A stretch of DNA of 6,061 bases from Victivallales bacterium (GTDB taxonomy: Bacteria; Verrucomicrobiota; Lentisphaeria; Oligosphaerales; Oligosphaeraceae), in contig JAFRLP010000189.1 in assembly GCA_017431185.1 (NCBI GenBank), positions 1 to 6,061 of the forward strand. Direction: 5' to 3'. This document shows positions 1 through 4,911 of the stretch, piece by piece. Both the position numbers and the translations under genes were made by a program. Numbering within the stretch: the stretch's first letter is position 1; every line of letters begins with the position of its first letter. The notes beneath the pieces are model-generated. The model made no database searches. It was not told where the DNA came from and worked only from the letters and a program-made list of their open reading frames with translations.

Positions 1-20
1 CCCGCGCAAGAATGCGCGGG
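1..20. terminator. GC-rich stem-loop at window edge, possible terminator
   Basis: The bases CCCGCGC and GCGCGGG form a perfect 7-bp stem around a 6-base loop. No T-run follows on the + strand. Any T-run on the - strand would lie outside the window. It may be the terminator of a gene to the left, which would fit a trx transcript starting between it and base 64, but I cannot tell the direction. Its composition resembles the clear terminator at 3113-3142. Confidence 0.4.
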
Positions 21-63
21 CACAGACCCCAGCACACCTCGACCTTCTTCCTTCTAGCCTCTT

Positions 64-1011
64 ATGGAACGTCTAGTCATTCTCGGTTCCGGCCCCGCCG
101 GTTGCGCGGCGGCCATCTATGCGGCCCGTGCCGGACTCAAGCCGTTGATTCTGGCGGGGATGCAGCCTGGCGGCTTGCTTACCCAGACCAACCACGTTGA
201 AAACTATCCTGGATTTCCGGATGGCACCACCGGCTTCGACCTTACAGACGCAATGGCAAGACAGGCACAGCGCTTCGGAACCACCCTCAAATTCCAAGCC
301 GCCACCAAGCTTGCCTTCTCCCCACATAACAACCGCATTCTCCTGGACGACGGCACCGAACTGGTTGCCGAATCGGTTGTCCTGGCACTGGGGAGCCGTC
401 ATCGCCTGGGACTTCCCGACGAGAAACAATTCCTGGGCAAAGGTCTCTCCTACTGCGCGACCTGCGACGGAGCGTTCTTCCGCAACCAGTCCGTCGCCGT
501 CATCGGCGGCGGCGACATGGCGCTGGAGGAGGCACTGGCATTGACCGCCTTTGCTTCCGAAGTGCATGTGATCCATCGCCGCGAGGCCTTCTCCGCCACC
601 AAGATCCTTGCCGACCGCGTACTGGCCGAACCGAAAATACGAATCCACTGGAACTGCCTCCCCCTGGGGCTGGAGGCCACTGAAACCGGCCGCGTCGCGG
701 GTGTTCGCATCCAGTCCACAACCAGCTCGGAAGAGACACTTGTCTCCTGCACAGGCGTCTTCGTGGCAGTCGGAGTGCTCCCCAACACCGAACTTTTGGA
801 AGGCACTGGCATTTTACTGGACGAGCAGGGTTATATTAAACTGCGCGATGCCGCGCGAAGCCTGACCAACCTGCAGGGCGTCTTCGCCGCCGGAGACTGC
901 GCCGACCCGACCTACCGCCAGGCCATCGTCGCCGCAGGAATGGGCGCCAAGGCCGGCATGGATGCCGTACATTTCCTCTCTGAAACCGACAACCAACCAG
1001 GGCAGAAATAA
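64..1011 (+). CDS. trxB: Thioredoxin reductase (TrxB), low-Mr FAD/NADPH type
   Basis: Cytoplasmic flavoenzyme that passes electrons from NADPH through FAD and a CxxC pair to thioredoxin. At 315 residues it has the usual length. Visible motifs in order: FAD-binding GSGPAG (8-13), HVENYPGFP (44-52, the conserved VEN-PGF segment), redox-active CATC (Cys131, Cys134), NADPH-binding GGGDMALEEA (148-157), HRR (171-173), the late FAD motif FAAGDC (274-279) and RQAIVAAGMG (285-294). One oddity: the third arginine that contacts the NADPH 2'-phosphate in the E. coli enzyme (HRRxxFR) is Ser177 here. ATG 64 starts four residues before the beta strand of the FAD motif, as expected for the family. No SD is seen upstream. 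The stop lies 2 bases before trxA, so the two are co-transcribed and presumably partners. Identification is secure. Confidence 0.97.
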   Translation: MERLVILGSGPAGCAAAIYAARAGLKPLILAGMQPGGLLTQTNHVENYPGFPDGTTGFDLTDAMARQAQRFGTTLKFQAATKLAFSPHNNRILLDDGTELVAESVVLALGSRHRLGLPDEKQFLGKGLSYCATCDGAFFRNQSVAVIGGGDMALEEALALTAFASEVHVIHRREAFSATKILADRVLAEPKIRIHWNCLPLGLEATETGRVAGVRIQSTTSSEETLVSCTGVFVAVGVLPNTELLEGTGILLDEQGYIKLRDAARSLTNLQGVFAAGDCADPTYRQAIVAAGMGAKAGMDAVHFLSETDNQPGQK

Positions 1012-1013
1012 CG

Positions 1014-1328
1014 ATGGAACAGAAACTAGTAGACTTGACCGCTTCCACTTTCGACCAACTCACCAAGCAAGGCACCTGGATCATCGACTTCTGGGCAACC
1101 TGGTGCGCGCCCTGCCGCATGCAGGGAAAACTCATCGATGAACACCTGGACGAACTGGCCGCCGCCGGCGCCGCCATTGGCAAGGTCAATGTGGATGAAG
1201 AGCCAGAGCTGGCCGCGCGTTTCGGCGTGATGTCCATCCCTACGCTGCTGATTTTCAAAGACGGAGCGCAGGTGCGCTCGTTTGTTGGCGTGCAGACCAT
1301 CGACACCCTCAAGGATGCCATTCAATAA
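1014..1328 (+). CDS. trxA: Thioredoxin (TrxA)
   Basis: Small cytoplasmic dithiol protein that reduces protein disulfides and is itself reduced by the TrxB encoded 2 bases upstream. At 104 residues it has the standard single-domain length. Visible: the buried acid Asp25 (IIDFWATWC), active site WCAPCR (Cys31, Cys34), the lysine equivalent to E. coli Lys57 (GKVNVD, 56-61), cis-Pro76 in SIPTLL, and the terminal FKDG and GVQ segments. Two departures from E. coli TrxA: the active site is CAPC rather than CGPC, which is common among thioredoxins, and the helix-kinking Pro40 is replaced by Lys39 (CRMQGKL). There is only a weak SD (AGGG, 999-1002), consistent with translational coupling to trxB. The next gene starts 4 bases after the stop. 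Confidence 0.96.
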   Translation: MEQKLVDLTASTFDQLTKQGTWIIDFWATWCAPCRMQGKLIDEHLDELAAAGAAIGKVNVDEEPELAARFGVMSIPTLLIFKDGAQVRSFVGVQTIDTLKDAIQ

Positions 1329-1332
1329 ACCT

Positions 1333-1809
1333 ATGGAATTGGCATGTCCGCATTGCAAGAAGCACTTTGACTTCGAGCCGGTGACCATCCTCACTCCGGA
1401 CTCGGAACACCTGGCGGAACTCTTCCGGGGTTCGCTCAACAGCGTTGCCTGCCCTCAATGCCAGGCGATGCTCAATGTGCCCGTGCAGCTCATCTACCGG
1501 GACCACCAGCGGCCCTTCATGGCTGTTCAGCCACCACATCCGCTCCCACCCGAGGAAGAGGCCGCAATGGCCTTGCGCCTTGACGAAAGCGCTACCGAAG
1601 CAGCCCTGGACGAAGGGCTGGAGCGCCCCACAGTGCGGCTTGTTTTCACCCGCCCCGATTTCATCGAGAAGATCGCCCTGCACCGGCAGGGGCTGGATGA
1701 CCGGATTGTCGAATACGCAAAGTTTCAGCTTTTCAACGGCGGTGCCGAAGGCATCAACCCACAGCGCCACCGGCTGCTTTTCGACTTCACCCAGCAGGCG
1801 GAGGACTGA
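1333..1809 (+). CDS. CpXC-domain zinc-ribbon protein, main part, ending at an in-frame TGA
   Basis: The N-terminus carries the CpXC signature: CPHC (Cys5, Cys8), then about 30 residues with FRGSLN, then CPQC (Cys40, Cys43). The four cysteines probably bind one zinc. The second half has RPDFIEKIALHR (108-119) and GLDDRIVEYAK (120-130), segments typical of CpXC proteins. The biochemical role of the family is not known to me. ATG 1333, 4 bases after trxA, puts CPHC at residue 5. An in-frame ATG at 1315 overlapping trxA would add 6 residues and cannot be excluded. Third gene of the trx operon, so a thioredoxin-linked redox role is possible (inference). The frame stops at TGA 1807-1809 after 158 residues, but the next 60 codons in the same frame look like the missing C-terminal part of the domain. 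Confidence 0.88.
   Translation: MELACPHCKKHFDFEPVTILTPDSEHLAELFRGSLNSVACPQCQAMLNVPVQLIYRDHQRPFMAVQPPHPLPPEEEAAMALRLDESATEAALDEGLERPTVRLVFTRPDFIEKIALHRQGLDDRIVEYAKFQLFNGGAEGINPQRHRLLFDFTQQAED
1800..1804 (+). promoter_or_regulatory. Strong Shine-Dalgarno before the ATT codon at 1810
   Basis: GGAGG lies 5 bases before ATT 1810, inside the last codons of the preceding frame. It is the only near-perfect SD in front of an open frame in this window. The other starts have none or a weak one. It supports internal initiation at 1810, although GCG GAG GAC is also ordinary coding sequence. Confidence 0.5.
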
Positions 1810-1992
1810 ATTGTTTTCCTGATCTATGACCGGAAGACCGGGCGCCCCGTCCGGATCCTCCAAGTGCCGATGGCGGAATTCCAAAACCTCGTGAAGGAAT
1901 TCCAGACGAATTCGGAGGCGAGACAAGAACTGGAGCACTGTTTCCCTGGTTGTCGGGTGGACATTGACATGCTGCTGGAACCCCATAGCTGA
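1810..1992 (+). CDS. C-terminal part of the CpXC protein: separate gene with ATT start, or readthrough/interrupted extension
   Basis: The frame follows TGA 1807-1809 directly, in phase with the CpXC gene, and runs 60 codons to TGA 1990-1992. Codons are GC-rich at the third position, as in the neighbours, and the peptide is protein-like: VFLIYDRKTGRPVRILQVP, then an acidic amphipathic helix, then CFPGC (residues 44-48). The pattern of a beta strand, a turn and another strand after the DDR helix is what I expect at the end of a CpXC protein, so both parts probably descend from one gene of about 219 residues. No ATG, GTG or TTG lies near the front. The first in-frame GTG is at 1864 and the first ATG at 1870, both inside the conserved-looking part. 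Options are an AUU start using GGAGG 1800-1804, TGA readthrough or recoding, or a recent nonsense mutation (CGA or TGG to TGA). Confidence 0.55.
   Translation: MVFLIYDRKTGRPVRILQVPMAEFQNLVKEFQTNSEARQELEHCFPGCRVDIDMLLEPHS
1830..1854 (+). other. Stem-loop 20 bases after the in-frame TGA
   Basis: CCGGA (1830-1834) pairs with TCCGG (1850-1854). Above a 4-base one-sided bulge, CGGG (1839-1842) pairs with CCCG (1846-1849), closing a CGC loop. The loop lies about 34 bases after the TGA. It could affect decoding at the TGA or be incidental to GC-rich coding sequence. Confidence 0.3.
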
Positions 1993-2023
1993 ATAGTTAT
2001 AACTAACTTATGATAATATAGTT
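1993..2023 (+). promoter_or_regulatory. AT-rich promoter-like island before the SUI1 gene
   Basis: Of 31 bases, 26 are A or T, in sharp contrast with the GC-rich genes on both sides. It contains a perfect palindrome AGTTATAACT (1995-2004), a direct repeat ATAGTTAT (1993-2000 and 2018-2025) and a -10-like TATGATAAT (2009-2017). If GATAAT 2012-2017 is the -10 box, transcription would begin at or next to ATG 2024 and the mRNA would be leaderless, which fits the absence of an SD. No convincing -35 box is visible. Confidence 0.45.
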
Positions 2024-2485
2024 ATGAAAAACAAGAAAAACCTTCAGCCTCCCGCCCACAATTCCACCCCCTGGAACAACCCCTTCGCCGGGTTAAAACT
2101 TGATTTGCCGAAAGAAGACCCCGTTGCTCTGCCGCCCCCACCTTCCCCTGAAGAGCAAAAACGCACGGCTTTGTCCAAAGAAGATCAGAAACTCTTGGAG
2201 GCCTTTGGTGGCAAAACCCTCTCGGTCGGCGGCGATGGCGTTCTCGCCCAACCGCACGGTCCGCGCGTCTCCTTCAATATCCAGCGCAAAGGCAAGGGCG
2301 GGAAAACCGTGACGTTGGTCCATGGCCTTCAGGCACTTGAATTGACGGATCAAATGACGCTGTGTTCCCAAATCCAGAAGGCCCTCGGCACTGGCGCGCG
2401 TTTCGAGGACGGCATCCTGCAAATCCAGGGTGACCAGCGCGACCGGGCACACAGCTGGTTTTCCCGGCAGGGTTTCCGTTGCTGA
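2024..2485 (+). CDS. SUI1/eIF1-family translation initiation factor (YciH-type)
   Basis: The C-terminal half (about 83-153) is a SUI1 domain: RKGKGGKTVTLVHGL (88-102) matches the conserved basic loop R-G-GGKxVT-GL, and LGTGARFEDG (121-130) with IQGDQRDR (134-141) matches LGTGGxxxDG and IQGDHR. eIF1 binds the small ribosomal subunit near the P site and controls start-codon choice. Bacterial YciH is a homologue with a less settled role in initiation. Bacterial members are usually just over 100 residues. This one has 153 because of an N-terminal extension of about 80 residues, lysine-rich at the start and proline-rich at 33-42 (LPPPPSP), which looks disordered. It ends with TGA right after the normal domain end, so TGA acts as a stop in this genome. 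It probably has its own promoter at 1993-2023. Confidence 0.93.
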   Translation: MKNKKNLQPPAHNSTPWNNPFAGLKLDLPKEDPVALPPPPSPEEQKRTALSKEDQKLLEAFGGKTLSVGGDGVLAQPHGPRVSFNIQRKGKGGKTVTLVHGLQALELTDQMTLCSQIQKALGTGARFEDGILQIQGDQRDRAHSWFSRQGFRC

Positions 2486-2540
2486 TTTTCATGGCAAAGT
2501 TTTTCCCATTCACCGAAAGGCCAGAATAAATAATTCCTCT

Positions 2541-2560
2541 AAAATCACTTGTGATATTTT
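2541..2560. repeat. AT-rich inverted repeat, weak terminator or operator
   Basis: AAAATCAC and GTGATATTTT pair around TT with one bulged A, and T-rich sequence follows (2561-2574). It could end the SUI1 transcript, though the stem has few GC pairs, or it could be a protein-binding site, since the core ATCAC-TT-GTGAT is a 5-bp dyad. Its right arm GTGATATTTT recurs exactly at 2600-2609. Confidence 0.35.
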
Positions 2561-2575
2561 TAAAATTTTTCTTCC

Positions 2576-2609
2576 AATGACTTGCAAATGACTATCAAGG
2601 TGATATTTT
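2576..2609 (+). promoter_or_regulatory. Candidate promoter with tandem operator-like repeats for the RRM gene
   Basis: The -35 candidate is TTGCAA (2582-2587). After 16 bases comes TATTTT (2604-2609), with an extended -10 TG at 2601-2602. The heptamer AATGACT occurs at 2576-2582 and 2587-2593, 11 bases apart, which is one helical turn, and it overlaps the -35 box as an operator would. Predicted transcription start is about 2616. Box matches are moderate. Confidence 0.4.
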
Positions 2610-2708
2610 AATTTCCTGTCCTTGTGACTCATCGAAAAGTTTTCCGACCCGTAGTGCATTTTCAGCATTGCCGTCGTACAAGCCCAACGGTGCGTCCCAC
2701 CGCATTAC

Positions 2709-2722
2709 GAGCCTGGAGGCTC
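2709..2722 (+). other. Hairpin in the RRM leader
   Basis: GAGCC (2709-2713) and GGCTC (2718-2722) form a perfect 5-bp stem with loop TGGA, followed by CTTTCCT. The T-tract is too poor for a standard terminator. It may be a structural element of the long leader. Confidence 0.35.
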
Positions 2723-2773
2723 CTTTCCTGATCTCTCGGGGGAAAGCCAACAAAATTCCGGGAACGCCTCATC

Positions 2774-2788
2774 TGTTTTTGAAAAACA
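2774..2788 (+). repeat. Perfect inverted repeat abutting the RRM start codon
   Basis: TGTTTTT and AAAAACA flank a single G and end at the base before ATG 2789. There is no SD, so this A-rich stretch is what the ribosome would meet instead. As RNA the one-base centre would open to a loop of three or more. As DNA it is a 7-bp dyad. Confidence 0.5.
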
Positions 2789-3088
2789 ATGGCTAAGAAT
2801 CTGTATGTCGGCAACCTGAGCTATTCTGTTCGCGACGACGAACTCAACCAGCTCTTCTCGCAATTCGGGAAAGTCAGCTCCGCCCGAGTCATCACTGACC
2901 ACGACACAGGCCGCAGCAAGGGCTTTGGTTTCGTGGAAATGCCTGAAGACTCAGAGGCAGAAGCGGCAATCGCCGCCCTTAACGGGCAGGAAAACAATGG
3001 TCGCACCCTCACCGTCAACGAGGCGAAGCCCCGTGAACCGCGCGCTCCTCGTCCCCATGGCGGAATGGGCGGCTACGGCCACCGTTAA
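2789..3088 (+). CDS. Single-RRM RNA-binding protein with a Gly/Arg/Pro tail
   Basis: Small cytoplasmic RNA-binding protein of 99 residues. One RNA recognition motif fills about 1-80: RNP2 is LYVGNL (5-10), RNP1 is KGFGFVEM (44-51), and the aromatic residues Tyr6, Phe46 and Phe48 that stack on RNA bases are present. DDELNQLFSQFGKV (16-29) is the first helix and the AALNG segment (62-66) lies in the second. Residues 81-99 are a short basic tail rich in Pro, Arg, Gly and His. Such one-domain proteins occur in cyanobacteria and PVC bacteria. In cyanobacteria several are cold-induced, and the long leader here would suit post-transcriptional control (inference). No SD precedes ATG 2789, but the start matches the family N-terminus exactly. 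The gene is monocistronic and ends at the terminator 3113-3142. Confidence 0.96.
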   Translation: MAKNLYVGNLSYSVRDDELNQLFSQFGKVSSARVITDHDTGRSKGFGFVEMPEDSEAEAAIAALNGQENNGRTLTVNEAKPREPRAPRPHGGMGGYGHR

Positions 3089-3103
3089 TTGCCATTGGCA
3101 CTC

Positions 3104-3147
3104 GAAGAAAAAGCCCCGCGCCCAAAAACTTGGGCGCGGGGCGATTT
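3104..3147. terminator. Bidirectional intrinsic terminator between convergent genes
   Basis: GCCCCGCGCCCAA (3113-3125) and TTGGGCGCGGGGC (3130-3142) form a perfect 13-bp stem around AAAC. The A-run before it (3104-3112) becomes a T-run on the - strand, giving a classical terminator for the gene ending at 3169. On the + strand GATTTC follows, a weaker tail, ending the RRM transcript. Confidence 0.88.
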
Positions 3148-3168
3148 CGTGTAACCAGGGAATCGTTT

Positions 3169-4539
3169 CTATGGTGCCACCGGTAGTTCCCCTGATTCGC
3201 TGGCATCCAGGATACCCTGGAGGAACTCCTTATCCATAAATTCGATATGGCCATCCGCAAAACCTACCACTGCCTTCTCATGCTCCCCCTGGCAGCAAAC
3301 CATCAGAATGGTCTGTGATGGATGTTCAATCGAATTATGCGAAATTTTCTCGTTCCCGAAATAACGATACGGAGTCCCAGTGTCAGGGCAGTTAAGGATT
3401 TCCCTACTTGGATACAAATATTTGAGGAACTCATCCGATACCTCTGCGGGAGGCAGCATTTGATCATGATCCTCGGCATACAGGAGCAAACCCAACAAAC
3501 ATTGCTTCATATTGTTTGCGCAATTGAGCTGACGGACTTTTTCCCGTGATTGCGCCAATGCAGGCAACAGGATGCCAGCCAGAATCACTCCGCCTTCCAT
3601 ATGGTTGATTTCGCAACGAACCAGCGTTCCATTGGCCCCCACGGAGATACCGTCCAGCAAGGAGATTATCATCTGGGTGAATTCATACTCGTCCTTCGCC
3701 TCCAGAATGACTCCCTCCTCATCATCCGCATCCTCCTGACACAGTTCCTGCTTCAGGAAGTCACGGAACTCCACCAACGCCTCACTGAATTGTTCGGCAC
3801 TTGTTTCTTGGCAGAATGCCAGATTGCATGTCAAACTCCCGTTGGACTCCTCGCCGCCAAAGCCAGCCCAACTGAGGTTGACGGCCAAGGCGTCCCCCAG
3901 CAGAATGCCTATTTTGGCCAAAGCAGGATGAACATCTACAAATTCAAATATCGCGTCAGATAACGAACGACCAAGCGTATCCAGCTGCAGCACACAATAA
4001 AGCATGGCATCATCGGGGAGGCCCTCCTCATACATCACCGACGGATCTCGCCGCCCCAGTGCAAGGTTCTGTTCCATCATTTTCCGCTGAGATTCTTCTC
4101 CAATAAGCAGGATGTTCTCGCCACTAGCGGGCATGCTGAACTCTTCTGGGAGGTCGTCAAAAAGTGGCGTGAACCCTTTCCACATTGTATTTAAGGGAAT
4201 CTTTTCATCGACTTGAACCGCCACGGCAAACTGATCCGTATCAAAATCTGAGAAATCCTGAAAGCTAAGCACCACCTTCGCCCCCAGGCATCGCACGGCA
4301 TTGAAGAAATCCTCGTTCATGAAGCTCGCTTCAAGTTCCTTCTGCAACTCAGGATTCGCCTTGAGAAGTTTCTGCACCATGTCCGCACAGCGATTGACAT
4401 CCACATAGCAGAGGCCCATTGGTTTGGAGACCACGGCATTCAGCAGACGGGAGTTGGCCGCCTTATTTTGCGCAAAGATCGAGGAACCCAGAAGGCACAC
4501 GATGGCGAACGCCACGACATAGAAGAGGTTTTTTTTCAT
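3169..4539 (-). CDS. Secreted protein with internal DUF1559/H-X9-DG-like (pseudopilin-related) module
   Basis: It has a Sec signal peptide (MKK, hydrophobic core 6-22, probable cleavage after Ala23 in SIFA-Q). Residues 24-310 are an acidic mixed region I do not recognise, with several cysteines. Residues 317-364 resemble the start of PVC-type prepilin-like proteins: GVILAGILLPALAQSREKVR (317-336), then CANNMKQ and LLLYAEDHDQMLPP (351-364). The C-terminus has ILNCPD (381-386) and the H...DGH motif (His420, Asp429, Gly430), with 8 rather than 9 intervening residues. In ordinary family members the hydrophobic ALLLPAL segment sits at the N-terminus after a prepilin leader. Here it is internal and follows about 290 secreted residues. 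Function is unknown; an envelope location is likely. Start ATG 4539 gives the signal peptide. No SD is seen. It is followed by the terminator 3113-3142. Confidence 0.88.
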   Translation of the reverse strand: MKKNLFYVVAFAIVCLLGSSIFAQNKAANSRLLNAVVSKPMGLCYVDVNRCADMVQKLLKANPELQKELEASFMNEDFFNAVRCLGAKVVLSFQDFSDFDTDQFAVAVQVDEKIPLNTMWKGFTPLFDDLPEEFSMPASGENILLIGEESQRKMMEQNLALGRRDPSVMYEEGLPDDAMLYCVLQLDTLGRSLSDAIFEFVDVHPALAKIGILLGDALAVNLSWAGFGGEESNGSLTCNLAFCQETSAEQFSEALVEFRDFLKQELCQEDADDEEGVILEAKDEYEFTQMIISLLDGISVGANGTLVRCEINHMEGGVILAGILLPALAQSREKVRQLNCANNMKQCLLGLLLYAEDHDQMLPPAEVSDEFLKYLYPSREILNCPDTGTPYRYFGNEKISHNSIEHPSQTILMVCCQGEHEKAVVGFADGHIEFMDKEFLQGILDASESGELPVAP

Positions 4540-4595
4540 GGTGATTGCCGAGTTTTTATTGGGAATTTCTTATGAAAGTCGTTGAATGAAGATTG

Positions 4596-4624
4596 TTTCC
4601 TGCTAACCATTTGTCCCCTGTAGG
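4596..4624. repeat. 29-base direct repeat, copy 1
   Basis: Identical base for base to 4845-4873, 249 bases away. Further similarity extends both ways with gaps. Upstream, ATGAAAGTC then GTTGA and GAAG (4572-4591) matches 4742-4762. Downstream both copies have a C-rich stretch ending in GGAACCA. On + it reads FLLTICPL then TAG, after an in-frame TGA at 4573-4575. Confidence 0.9.
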
Positions 4625-4643
4625 TGCCCTCCTGGGGAACCAA
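4622..4643. repeat. Flank repeat, related to 4912-4933
   Basis: The 22 bases beginning AGGTGCC and ending GGGGAACCAA match 4912-4933 (AGGTGCC ... GGAGAACAAA) at 18 of 22 positions without gaps. The first three bases overlap the end of the 29-base repeat. Confidence 0.55.
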
Positions 4644-4701
4644 TCCTTTCCTTATTAGGATGGAGGGTTATCCCCCCGACCTCCCTCCCCTTCAAATTTA
4701 A

Positions 4702-4872
4702 CCCGGGGATTTAGAGAATGCAAGCCCGTTCCTGGAAAGTCATGAAAGTCATGTTGAGGAAGGGAAATCTTATGATTTTGGCCATGTCCTCTACAAGGGT
4801 GGCGAATTGAAGTTTATTTGCAGTGTGAACCGCGATTCCCGTTATTTCCTGCTAACCATTTGTCCCCTGTAG
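4702..4872 (+). pseudogene. Relic of the 3' end of an unknown gene
   Basis: Open frame of 56 codons ending TAG 4870-4872, with no usable start codon at its front and an in-frame TAA at 4699-4701. The middle and end read like real protein: YDFGHVLYKGGELKFICSVN followed by RDSRYFLLTICPL. I do not recognise the family. The last eight codons plus stop form the 29-base repeat, and a shorter, internally deleted and frame-disrupted copy lies at 4571-4623. I infer two decayed copies of the same gene end. Confidence 0.4.
4736..4753. repeat. 9-base tandem repeat
   Basis: AAAGTCATG occurs twice in a row. In the relic frame it gives the doubled tripeptide ESH-ESH. It keeps the frame, so it may date from when the gene was intact. 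Confidence 0.7.
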
Positions 4873-4873
4873 G
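4845..4873. repeat. 29-base direct repeat, copy 2
   Basis: Identical to 4596-4624. Here the frame FLLTICPL-TAG continues a longer open frame (4702-4872). On the - strand both copies read AGGGGACAA followed by ATG GTT AGC AGG AAA, an SD-like site and a short start. In this copy that frame ends at once with TAA. Confidence 0.9.
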
Positions 4874-4911
4874 CACCCTGCGAGGAACCAGCGTAAGCCT
4901 TAAGCCCAATC

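Larger units (their letters stand above)
2486..2788. other. Non-coding control region before the RRM gene
   Basis: No convincing gene is present on either strand. Bases 2500-2620 are AT-rich and hold the inverted repeat 2541-2560, direct repeats and a promoter candidate at 2582-2609. Bases 2620-2788 would be a leader of about 170 bases with short hairpins, including 2709-2722. I could not match the leader to a known riboswitch or RNA thermometer family. Confidence 0.6.

Noticed and set aside
1315..1332. Earlier ATG for the CpXC gene (1315)
   Set aside because: It would overlap trxA by 14 bases and add six residues before MELACPHC. AAGG is too close to serve as SD. ATG 1333 fits the family N-terminus better, though 1315 is not impossible.
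1807..1809. Altered genetic code with TGA as sense
   Set aside because: The SUI1 gene ends with TGA exactly at the normal domain end and the frame 1810-1992 also ends with TGA before AT-rich non-coding DNA, so TGA is a stop here in general.
2490..2528. Short ORF MAKFFPFTERPE after the SUI1 gene
   Set aside because: Twelve codons, no SD, no context. Indistinguishable from chance.
4596..4624. Integron attC-like or CRISPR-repeat interpretation of the 29-base repeat (GCTAACC)
   Set aside because: There are only two copies, 249 bases apart, with related rather than unique flanks. No RYYYAAC/GTTRRRY pair with imperfect palindrome is present, and the copies coincide with the end of an open frame.
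4671..4690. G-quadruplex on the - strand (GGGGAGGGAGGTCGGGGGG)
   Set aside because: One of the four runs has only two Gs, so at best a weak two-tetrad structure forms. No position relative to a promoter supports a role.
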